Shown piece by piece: positions 1-6,696 of a stretch of 6,925 nucleotides of DNA; position 1 is the stretch's first letter; each line of letters starts with the position of its first letter. A model generated the notes under the pieces. The model searched no databases and had not been told where the DNA came from. It was given only the letters and a program-made list of their open reading frames with translations. The stretch is taken from the NCBI GenBank assembly GCA_012798745.1, contig JAAZMQ010000186.1:1-6925 (forward strand), in the 5' to 3' direction. A program made the position numbers and the translations under genes. This DNA comes from Bacteroidales bacterium (GTDB lineage Bacteria > Bacteroidota > Bacteroidia > Bacteroidales > Dysgonomonadaceae).

Positions 1-77
1 ATTCCGAACAGAGAAGTTAAGCCCGATAGCGCCGATGGTACTGCATTAAATGCGGGAGAGTAGGTCGCCGCCGTCTT
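1..77 (+). rRNA. rrf: 5S ribosomal RNA, 3' part (5' end outside window)
   Basis: This is the 3' two thirds of a 5S rRNA, the small RNA of the large ribosomal subunit central protuberance. The sequence shows the conserved core CCGAACAGAGAAGTTAAGC (positions 4-22), then GCGCCGATGGTACTGC (29-44), a small hairpin GCA-TTAAA-TGC (43-53), and the conserved GGGAGAGTAGGTCGCCGCC (54-72). A full 5S is about 110 bases, so roughly 35 bases are missing to the left. The exact 3' end is uncertain by a few bases; I place it at 77, just before the terminator stem. It is presumably the last gene of a 16S-23S-5S operon. The spelling CCGAACAGAGAAG and the GTCGCCGCC end are as in Bacteroidales 5S. Confidence 0.95.
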
Positions 78-82
78 GTATT

Positions 83-129
83 AAAAAGCCTTCGAGGATG
101 TTTGTATTTCCTTCGAAGGCTTTTTTTTT
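83..129 (+). terminator. Rho-independent terminator of the rRNA operon, probably bidirectional
   Basis: An inverted repeat pairs positions 83-98 with 109-125 around a loop at 99-108, with one bulged T at 112. The GC-rich core is GCCTTCGA/TCGAAGGC. On the + strand the stem runs into nine Ts (121-129), the classic intrinsic terminator form, directly after the 5S gene. On the - strand the same stem is followed by TTTTTAA, so it can also end the convergent SGNH hydrolase transcript, whose stop codon is at 147-149. Confidence 0.9.
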
Positions 130-148
130 CTGCCTTTGGCAGTTTTTT
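130..148 (+). terminator. Second small terminator-like hairpin
   Basis: CTGCC-TTT-GGCAG (130-142) forms a 5-bp stem with a 3-base loop, followed by TTTTTT (143-148). It stands directly behind the main terminator and would act as a fail-safe for rRNA transcription running towards the convergent gene. Its T run overlaps the stop codon of the hydrolase gene. The stem is short, so its activity on its own is uncertain. Confidence 0.5.
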
Positions 149-893
149 ATTCCTCTTTCGAAATATGAGTGCAGTGACATTTTGCTTCAGCTGTTGCTTT
201 CCCACGAGTTAGTGCCTCTGATATAGCAGATTCTACAAGAGGAGCCATAAGGGCATAACCTTCTTTATTGGGATGAACCCCATCTTCCGAAAGCTTTTTC
301 GGTAAACCGTTATTTTCGTCTGCCATTATTGAGAAATAATCGCAATAAATTGCATTGTGATTTTGGGCATACTCTTTTATACGACGGTTGAGTTCCATTA
401 TTTTGGGAGCCGGATTTAATCCCGGACGCCATGGATAATCGGCAGCCGGGAGTACCGAACACAATACGACTTGTATACCATGAAATTGAGCTAATTCTGT
501 CATCGAATATAAATTATCTTCAATCATTTCTAAGGAGGAGGGTCCGGTGTTTCCTGCAATATCATTGGTTCCTGCTAGAATTATGACTACTTTGGGTTGA
601 AGTTTGATAACATCCTGGCGAAAACGAATAAGCATTTGGGGCGTTGTTTGCCCACTAATTCCTCTGTTAATGTAAGGACGACCCGCAAAAAATTCAGGAA
701 CTTGTCTGATCCAACCTTCTGTTATTGAATTTCCCATAAAAACTACGCGATCCTCATTCTCTTTTGGCAACCCGATTTTTAAATTTTCTTCTCGAAAGCG
801 ATTTAGGTTTGCCCAGTCTTGAGCAATAAGGTCTGTTGTGAGACTCATACTCATAATTAATGATGCAATAAAAAATACAGTCAAACGATTCAT
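147..893 (-). CDS. Secreted SGNH/GDSL-type hydrolase (esterase/lipase-like)
   Basis: A 248-residue protein of the SGNH hydrolase superfamily, Ser-His-Asp enzymes that cleave ester bonds, often acetyl or acyl groups on sugars or lipids. The N-terminus is a signal peptide (Asn-Arg, a hydrophobic stretch at residues 4-18, probable cut after Ala24 in LIA-QD), so the enzyme should act in the periplasm or beyond. All family blocks are visible: block I FMGNSITEGW with nucleophile Ser56 (GNSI replacing GDSL), block II NRGISGQT (76-83) with the oxyanion Gly, block III AGTND with Asn110, and block V DGVHPN with Asp204 and His207. The length is normal for a single-domain member. The last residues (CHCTHISKEE) are an unusual Cys/His-rich tail. 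The gene stands alone, convergent to the rRNA operon and divergent from the efflux operon. The class is certain; the substrate is not known, and a carbohydrate esterase is only one reasonable guess. Confidence 0.93.
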   Translation of the reverse strand: MNRLTVFFIASLIMSMSLTTDLIAQDWANLNRFREENLKIGLPKENEDRVVFMGNSITEGWIRQVPEFFAGRPYINRGISGQTTPQMLIRFRQDVIKLQPKVVIILAGTNDIAGNTGPSSLEMIEDNLYSMTELAQFHGIQVVLCSVLPAADYPWRPGLNPAPKIMELNRRIKEYAQNHNAIYCDYFSIMADENNGLPKKLSEDGVHPNKEGYALMAPLVESAISEALTRGKATAEAKCHCTHISKEE

Positions 894-925
894 AATTATA
901 AATTAATAAATTGATGATTTGATTT

Positions 926-933
926 CAAAAGTA
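926..933 (-). promoter_or_regulatory. Candidate Bacteroidota promoter -7 box for the SGNH hydrolase gene
   Basis: Read on the - strand, 933 to 926 is TACTTTTG, an exact match to the Bacteroidota -7 consensus TAnnTTTG. It lies 33 bases before the ATG at 893, which would leave a leader of about 25-30 bases. No clear TTTG -33 element is present about 20 bases further upstream, so the call rests on one box. Confidence 0.45.
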
Positions 934-1058
934 CATATTTTATTTCATTTCATAATCAGGGTATGTTGTTATTATTTTAGAAAAAAAAACTTAAAAGTAA
1001 AAGACATGCCTTTGCGAATAAAGTGATTATACCTATTTTTAGAAAATTATTCGCATCG

Positions 1059-2153
1059 ATGAACAGAAAAACTAGAATCATCACTGTCATTTTCATCGCT
1101 TTACTCTTATTGGGGATGATTTTTTCCTCACAGATTAAGACTTTATTTAAATCGGATAATTCCGATATCGTGCGGCGTGTTGGTGATAGGGGACAACCGG
1201 AGCTAATTGTGAATGCTACCATTTTACGACCACAGACATTGCAAAATATGTTTCGTTCAAAAGGGATCTTATTACCTGATGAAGAAGTGAATCTTACGTT
1301 TGAGACATCGGGAAAAATTACTGATATTTATTTTGAGGAAGGCTCTCATGTGCAAAAGGGAACATTGCTGGCTAAAGTAAATGATGAACCTTTGCGGGCA
1401 GAGCTGAAAAAACTGGAAGCAAAATTGCCATTGGCAGAAGCACGAGTTTACCGACAGAGGACTCTTCTGGAAAAAGATGCCGTGAGCCAGGAAACATATC
1501 AAACTGTAATCACTGAGCTTGAAACACTGAAAGCCGATATTGAACTAACCAAAGCAAGAATTGCACAAACCGAATTGAGAGCGCCTTTTAGTGGTATTAT
1601 CGGTTTAAGATTTGTCAGCGAAGGAGCTTATGCTTCTCCATCGGTAGTGGTGGCAAAACTGACAAAAATATCGCCTTTGAAAGTGGAATTTTCGGTAAAC
1701 GAAAGTCAGGCAAACGAAATTAAACCGGGAACCCGGCTTGTTTTTAAAGTAGATAACGATTTAAATTCCTATAATGCTTCTGTATATGCTGTTGAACCTC
1801 AGTTGGATGAAAAAACTTTCTCACTTAAAGCCAGAGCCCTTTATCCAAATACCGACAGGAAAATTAAACCCGGACAATCGGCAACCATCGAGATTGAGTT
1901 GAGCAAAATAGAACAGGCTATCGTTATTCCTGCCATCTCCGCAATTGCAGAGATGGGACGGGATATTGCTTACATTTACGACAACGGAAAAGCTAAACGC
2001 GTAACGATTACCAAAGGATTGCGAACCGCTTCGTCTGTGCAGATTGTAGACGGATTGAGGGCGGGTGATACGTTGCTGGTAACCGGTGTGATGCAGTTGA
2101 GAGACGATATGCCCGTCAAAATCGAAACAATAATTCCCAATACGGCTGATTAG
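1059..2153 (+). CDS. RND efflux membrane fusion protein (periplasmic adaptor, HlyD/AcrA type)
   Basis: The adaptor subunit of a tripartite efflux pump, joining the RND transporter to the outer-membrane channel in the periplasm. Residue numbers here count from the GTG at 1023. A membrane anchor lies at about 18-36. The first lipoyl half is GKITDIYFEEGSHVQKG (97-113), an alpha-helical hairpin spans about 122-182, and the second lipoyl half carries the family signature LRAPFSGIIG (185-194). A beta-barrel (about 218-292) and a membrane-proximal domain (about 296-370) follow. There is no lipobox, so it is anchored by the N-terminal helix rather than by lipid. I prefer the ATG at 1059 (364 aa, starting MNRKTR before the hydrophobic stretch) over the in-frame GTG at 1023 (376 aa), because a short basic N-terminus before the anchor is typical; neither has a Shine-Dalgarno. 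It is the first gene of the operon, 3 bases before the transporter gene. Confidence 0.93.
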   Translation: MNRKTRIITVIFIALLLLGMIFSSQIKTLFKSDNSDIVRRVGDRGQPELIVNATILRPQTLQNMFRSKGILLPDEEVNLTFETSGKITDIYFEEGSHVQKGTLLAKVNDEPLRAELKKLEAKLPLAEARVYRQRTLLEKDAVSQETYQTVITELETLKADIELTKARIAQTELRAPFSGIIGLRFVSEGAYASPSVVVAKLTKISPLKVEFSVNESQANEIKPGTRLVFKVDNDLNSYNASVYAVEPQLDEKTFSLKARALYPNTDRKIKPGQSATIEIELSKIEQAIVIPAISAIAEMGRDIAYIYDNGKAKRVTITKGLRTASSVQIVDGLRAGDTLLVTGVMQLRDDMPVKIETIIPNTAD

Positions 2154-2156
2154 AAA

Positions 2157-5100
2157 ATGAATATATCCGAATTAAGTATTAAAAGGCCGGTACTTGCAAC
2201 GGTATTTGTATTGGTAATTATTCTTTTCGGCATTATTGGCTACGTGAGTTTGCCGATACGCGAGTATCCTAATGTGGATAATCCTATCATTACTGTAAGT
2301 GTTTCTTATCCGGGAGCCAATGCCGAGGTGATCGAAAACCAAATTACTGAACCTCTTGAACAGAATATCAACGGTATACCCGGAATCCGATCGCTTACAA
2401 GTAGAAGCAGTCAGGGATCTTGCCGAATTACAGTTGAGTTTGAGTTGAGTGTCGATTTGGAAACAGCAGCAAACGATGTGCGCGACAAAGTTTCACGTGC
2501 GCAACGCTATCTGCCTCGCGATGTTGACCCTCCTACAGTTTCGAAAGCCGATGCCGATGCTGTGCCCATCATGCAGATTACGGTGCAAAGTCCTAAGCGT
2601 TCGCTTCTCGAGATAAGCGAAATAGCGGAGCTTACCATAAAAGAGCAACTGCAAACCATTTCCAATGTGAGTGGTGTTGAAATATGGGGGGAAAATCGTT
2701 ACGCCATGCGTTTATGGCTCGATCCCATGAAAATGGCTGCATATGGGGTAACGCCGGTTGAAGTAAAAAATGCCCTGGATAAAGAGAATATCGAATTGCC
2801 TTCGGGAAGTATTGAGGGTGATCTGATTGAACTTTCTATTCGCACTTTGGGTTTGATGAAAACACCGGAAGAATTTAATGATCTTATTCTTAAGGAAGAT
2901 GATAAACGCGTTGTCCGTTTCAAGGATATTGGCTTTGCCGAAATCGATACCGAGAATAGGAAAAATATTCTTCGTCGTAATGGTGTGCCAATGGTAAATG
3001 TTGTCATTATTCCTCAGCCGGGATCAAATCATATAGAGATAGCCGATAATGTTTATAATCGATTGAAAACCATGGAAAAAGATTTGCCCGACGATGTGAA
3101 GGTTGATGTGGCATATGACAGTACCAAGTTTGTTCGTGCTTCCATTAAAGAAGTTCAAGATACCATTGTGGTTGCTTTTCTGTTGGTTGTGTTCATTATT
3201 TTTGTTTTTTTACGCGAGTGGCGTGTAACCCTTATTCCTACTGTAGTTATTCCGGTGTCGTTAGTAGGCGCTTTTTTCGTGATGTTTATTGCAGGATTTT
3301 CCATTAATGTGCTTTCTATGTTGGCGGTAGTTCTTTCAGTGGGATTGGTGGTGGATGATGCCATTGTGGTGACCGAAAATATTTATCGAAAAATTGAGCA
3401 AGGGATGAATCCCCGTCAAGCAGCAATTGAGGGCTCAAAAGAAATCTTTTTTGCCATTATTTCTACGACCATTACGTTGGTATCTGTTTTTTTCCCTATT
3501 GTGTTTATGGAAGGGATGACCGGCAGGCTTTTTAGGGAGTTTAGTTTGGTTATTGGGGGGTCGGTACTCATTTCGGCTTTTGCTGCCCTAACATTTACTC
3601 CAATGCTTGCGAGTAAGATGCTCAAGAAGCAGGAAAGACACAATAAACTCTATGAAATAACGGAACCTTTTTTTGAGAAAATCAATGCAGGATACGAAAA
3701 GATATTGCAAGCCTGTATTCGTCATAAAAAATTGATATTTCCTTTTATAGCGCTCATTTTGATTATTATTGTTGTACTAGGAAAATCCATTCCTTCTGAA
3801 TTAGCACCTTTGGAAGATCGCTCGCAGGTAACCATACGTACAACGGCTCCTGAAGGTGCAACGTTTGAATACGTGAGGGATTATACTTCCAAAATTTCGC
3901 TTATTGCCGATTCAGTTGTTCCCGAACGTGAGTCGAATATTACCCGTGTGTGGGGATCATCGGGGAATATAAATATGATTTTACCTGATATAAGAGAACG
4001 CGAACGCAGTCAGATGGAGATTGCCGATGCGTTGTCGGATGCCGTTCGAAATGAAACTGCGGGGAGGGCATTCGTACAACAAGAATCTACTTTTGGAGGG
4101 CGCCGAGGAGGAATGCCTGTTCAATATGTTTTACAAGCAACAAATATTGACAAACTAAGGGAATTTATTCCTCCATTTATGGAAAAAGTAGAGCAGAGTT
4201 CTGTTTTTCGGATGTCGGATGTCAATTTGAAATTCACAAAGCCTGAAATACGCATACATTTGGATAGAGATAAAGCCGCTTTGCTGGGTGTGAATACGCG
4301 TGATATTGCTCAAACACTGCAATATGCACTTAGTGGCCAGCGAATGGGTTATTTTTACATGAACGGGAAACAGTATCAGATTTTAGGAGAGATCAATCGC
4401 CAGCAACGTAATACACCACTTGATCTTCGATCCATTTATATCAAAAATGCCAGAGGTGAGATGATACAAATGGACAATTTGGTTAAGCTGGAAGAGGCTG
4501 TTGCACCCCCGCAATTGTATCGTTATAACCGTTTCAGTTCGGCCACTGTATCTGCTGCATTGGCACCGGGTTATACGTTGGGAGAAGGCTTAGGCGAAAT
4601 GGATCGCATTTCTCGAGAAGTGCTGGACGAAACGTTTCGTACTGCATTGAGTGGTGAGTCAAAGGAATTCAAAGAAAGCTCTTCGAGTTTGATTTTTGCT
4701 TTTGGTTTGGCTATTGTGTTGATTTTTCTGGTATTGGCAGCGCAATTTGAAAGTTTCAAAGACCCGCTTATTATTATGCTTACCGTACCGTTGGCAGTGG
4801 GAGGTGCGTTAATCTTTATGTATTTTACAGGGGTTACCATGAATATTTTCAGTCAAATCGGCATGATCATGCTTATAGGGTTGGTAGCCAAGAACGGGAT
4901 TCTTATTGTAGAGTTTGCCAATCAGCGCCAGGATGGAGGGATACCTAAACTCGAAGCAGTTCTAGGTGCATCGGTACAACGTTTGCGGCCTATTTTAATG
5001 ACAAGTTTTTCGACCATTCTCGGCATGCTCCCTTTGGTGTTTGCAAGTGGGGAAGGAGCCAACGGTCGTATCGCTATGGGAGTTGCCGTAGTTGGAGGGA

Positions 5101-5201
5101 TGTTGGTATCAACATTGTTGACATTGTTGGTGATTCCTATCATGTATATTTATATGGCAACCGACAGAAAAGCCAGAGAACTAAAAAATAAAGATGCATA
5201 A
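2157..5201 (+). CDS. RND multidrug efflux transporter, HAE-1 (AcrB-like) inner-membrane permease
   Basis: The proton-driven pump subunit (1014 aa; AcrB has about 1049), which takes substrates from the periplasm or inner membrane and feeds them to the channel. Twelve membrane helices can be placed at about 10-30, 336-353, 358-379, 383-408, 430-453, 463-486, 525-543, 842-862, 867-890, 895-919, 945-965 and 972-1000, with two large periplasmic loops (31-335 and 544-841). The proton relay is intact: Asp400-Asp401 in VVDDAIVVTEN (TM4), Lys912 in LVAKNGILIVEF (TM10), and Arg942 and Thr949 in RLRPILMTS (TM11), matching AcrB D407/D408, K940, R971 and T978. The N-terminal porter signature YPGANAEVIENQITEPLEQ (51-69) is also present. 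Lack of Met clusters and the DD pair argue against a heavy-metal (CusA) type. Compared with AcrB the switch-loop region (about 599-608) looks short, and a Gly/Arg-rich stretch FGGRRGG lies at 646-652. Start ATG 2157 is 3 bases after the adaptor stop. The drug substrate is unknown. Confidence 0.97.
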   Translation: MNISELSIKRPVLATVFVLVIILFGIIGYVSLPIREYPNVDNPIITVSVSYPGANAEVIENQITEPLEQNINGIPGIRSLTSRSSQGSCRITVEFELSVDLETAANDVRDKVSRAQRYLPRDVDPPTVSKADADAVPIMQITVQSPKRSLLEISEIAELTIKEQLQTISNVSGVEIWGENRYAMRLWLDPMKMAAYGVTPVEVKNALDKENIELPSGSIEGDLIELSIRTLGLMKTPEEFNDLILKEDDKRVVRFKDIGFAEIDTENRKNILRRNGVPMVNVVIIPQPGSNHIEIADNVYNRLKTMEKDLPDDVKVDVAYDSTKFVRASIKEVQDTIVVAFLLVVFIIFVFLREWRVTLIPTVVIPVSLVGAFFVMFIAGFSINVLSMLAVVLSVGLVVDDAIVVTENIYRKIEQGMNPRQAAIEGSKEIFFAIISTTITLVSVFFPIVFMEGMTGRLFREFSLVIGGSVLISAFAALTFTPMLASKMLKKQERHNKLYEITEPFFEKINAGYEKILQACIRHKKLIFPFIALILIIIVVLGKSIPSELAPLEDRSQVTIRTTAPEGATFEYVRDYTSKISLIADSVVPERESNITRVWGSSGNINMILPDIRERERSQMEIADALSDAVRNETAGRAFVQQESTFGGRRGGMPVQYVLQATNIDKLREFIPPFMEKVEQSSVFRMSDVNLKFTKPEIRIHLDRDKAALLGVNTRDIAQTLQYALSGQRMGYFYMNGKQYQILGEINRQQRNTPLDLRSIYIKNARGEMIQMDNLVKLEEAVAPPQLYRYNRFSSATVSAALAPGYTLGEGLGEMDRISREVLDETFRTALSGESKEFKESSSSLIFAFGLAIVLIFLVLAAQFESFKDPLIIMLTVPLAVGGALIFMYFTGVTMNIFSQIGMIMLIGLVAKNGILIVEFANQRQDGGIPKLEAVLGASVQRLRPILMTSFSTILGMLPLVFASGEGANGRIAMGVAVVGGMLVSTLLTLLVIPIMYIYMATDRKARELKNKDA

Positions 5202-5203
5202 CA

Positions 5204-6526
5204 ATGGGTAAGATTCATTATTTTTCGGTCGTTTTGTTTTTCTTCGTTCCTTTGATATTGGAAGCACAAAAAGTAATGAATTTGGAGGAGTGTTTGCAAA
5301 TAGGATTGGAAAATAATTACGATTTAAGGATTGTGCGCAATGAAGAGCAAATTTCGGATAACAATGCAACATTGGGGAATGCGGGTTTTCTTCCGACTAT
5401 TGGTTTGAATGGGGGATATAATTATCGAGAGAGCAATTCCAATCAGTTTCCAAGGGAAAATGAAGAGACGTTGAGGAGTCGTGGAGCCACTACGCAGATG
5501 CTTGACGCGGGGGTGAATTTAACTCAGCCGCTTTTTGAGGGATTTAAGGTTCAGGCCAATTATAAAAGACTGAATGAACTCAAAACCATTGGCGAATTAA
5601 ATACGCGCCTCGAAGTAGAAAATTTTATTGCCGATCTCACGGCAGAATATTTTAATTATGTTCAACAGAATATCCGGCTTAACAATTTGAAATATGCGGT
5701 GCGGCTATCGGAAGAACGTTTACGCATAGTAGAAGCTCGTTATCAGATTGGCTCGCTTTCGCGACTTGATCTTCAACAGGCAAAAGTGGATTTTAATGCG
5801 GATAGTTCTTTGCTCATTCAACAATATGAAGTGCTGAATGTGTCACGTATTAAATTAAACGAATTAATGGGCATTGAGGATGTTGAACAACCCTTTATTA
5901 CGGAAGATACAATTATTCGTTTTAACGCCGGATTGTCGAAGGAAAAATTATATGAAGGTATGTTGTCTGAAAACATCTTGCTGAAGCTTGTGCAGAAAGA
6001 TAAGGTATTGAGTGAGCTTGATCTTAAAATGCTTCAAAGCCAAAATTATCCGTACCTGAAACTGAATGCTGAATATGGATTTACTCATTATGATTATAAT
6101 GCCGGTACAATTGAAAAGCAACGAAATTGGGGACCTGCAGTAGGGTTGACATTGGGATTTACTGTTTTTAACGGGTTTAATCGGAAGCGAGAGCAGAAAA
6201 ATGCCCGGATAGCGATTGAAAACCGTCAATTGATAATCGAAAAACAAAAATTATCGTTGCAAAGCAATTTTGCTAATATGTGGATGGCCTATCAAAACAA
6301 CATAGAACTTACAAAATTGGAATATGAGAGTTTGGAAAATGCCCGGATCAATTACGAAATTGCTATCGATAGGTATAAATTGGGTGATCTTTCGGGGTTG
6401 GAACTTCGCGAAGCACAAAATAGTTTGCTTGAGGCCGGACAGCGGCTCGTAAATGCACAGTATCGTACCAAACTTTGCGAAATATCGCTGATGCAAATCA
6501 GTGGAAAAATCGAAGAGTATTTGTAA
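5204..6526 (+). CDS. TolC-family outer-membrane efflux protein
   Basis: The outer-membrane channel of the pump (440 aa). The signal peptide is MGKIHYFSVVLFFFVPLILEA, with a likely cut near Ala21-Gln22; no lipobox is seen, so it is not a lipoprotein as some channels are. The mature chain starts with the family motif MNLEECLQIGLENNYDLRI (25-43). The TolC twofold internal repeat is clear. The helix-turn motif RYQIGSLSRLDLQQAK (179-194) is echoed by RYKLGDLSGLELREAQ (390-405). The barrel segments GFLPTIGLNGGYNY (61-74) and VNLTQPLFEGF (104-114) are echoed by NYPYLKLNAEYGF (281-293) and VGLTLGFTVFNGF (313-325). The remaining segments are long coiled-coil helices of the periplasmic tunnel. The ATG lies 2 bases after the transporter stop codon, which implies translational coupling and a dedicated rather than shared channel. 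Length is normal; no damage is seen. Confidence 0.95.
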   Translation: MGKIHYFSVVLFFFVPLILEAQKVMNLEECLQIGLENNYDLRIVRNEEQISDNNATLGNAGFLPTIGLNGGYNYRESNSNQFPRENEETLRSRGATTQMLDAGVNLTQPLFEGFKVQANYKRLNELKTIGELNTRLEVENFIADLTAEYFNYVQQNIRLNNLKYAVRLSEERLRIVEARYQIGSLSRLDLQQAKVDFNADSSLLIQQYEVLNVSRIKLNELMGIEDVEQPFITEDTIIRFNAGLSKEKLYEGMLSENILLKLVQKDKVLSELDLKMLQSQNYPYLKLNAEYGFTHYDYNAGTIEKQRNWGPAVGLTLGFTVFNGFNRKREQKNARIAIENRQLIIEKQKLSLQSNFANMWMAYQNNIELTKLEYESLENARINYEIAIDRYKLGDLSGLELREAQNSLLEAGQRLVNAQYRTKLCEISLMQISGKIEEYL

Positions 6527-6589
6527 TAAATAATTGTTTTGCCCCATTTTAATTGTTTTTATACTTTACGTTTTGAATCAGGTAAAATT

Positions 6590-6618
6590 AAGAAGAATTA
6601 TTCTTCTTTTGTTTTTTT
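6590..6618 (+). terminator. Weak terminator-like hairpin after the efflux operon
   Basis: AAGAAGAA (6590-6597) pairs perfectly with TTCTTCTT (6601-6608) around a TTA loop, followed by TTGTTTTTTT (6609-6618). The shape fits an intrinsic terminator 64 bases after the outer-membrane factor stop codon, but the 8-bp stem holds only two G-C pairs, so it may be leaky. It ends 7 bases before the promoter box at 6625. Confidence 0.45.
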
Positions 6619-6624
6619 GTTTTA

Positions 6625-6632
6625 TACCTTTG
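6625..6632 (+). promoter_or_regulatory. Candidate Bacteroidota promoter -7 box for the ATPase operon
   Basis: TACCTTTG matches the TAnnTTTG consensus exactly. Transcription would start near 6638, giving a leader of about 60 bases before the ATG at 6697. The expected -33 TTTG about 20 bases upstream is not clear; TTTG at 6608-6611 is only 13 bases away, which is too close for the usual spacing. Confidence 0.5.
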
Positions 6633-6696
6633 TCAATAACTATAAATGTAGCCAATTTCCATTATCAATAGTTGTCTAAAAATAAATCTCGTATAT

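Noticed and set aside
17..205. A 62-codon open frame on the - strand antisense to the 5S gene and terminator.
   Set aside because: It is the complement of rRNA and terminator sequence, its protein is very rich in Arg and Lys without family features, and it overlaps the real hydrolase gene.
147..893. The hydrolase as an inactive member because it reads GNSI instead of GDSL.
   Set aside because: The nucleophile Ser56, the block II Gly, Asn110, Asp204 and His207 are all present, and GNSI variants are common in active SGNH enzymes.
1023..1058. GTG at 1023 as the start of the adaptor gene.
   Set aside because: It is in frame and possible, but adds 12 residues before a typical short basic N-terminus and has no Shine-Dalgarno; the ATG at 1059 is preferred, not proven.
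2157..5201. The transporter as a CusA-type heavy-metal exporter.
   Set aside because: It has the AcrB-type VVDDAIVVTEN and AKNGILIVEF motifs and no Met clusters for metal passage.
5948..6547. Two - strand open frames of about 100 codons inside and beyond the outer-membrane factor gene.
   Set aside because: They lie antisense to a well supported TolC-family gene, have no recognisable domain, and look like shadow frames.
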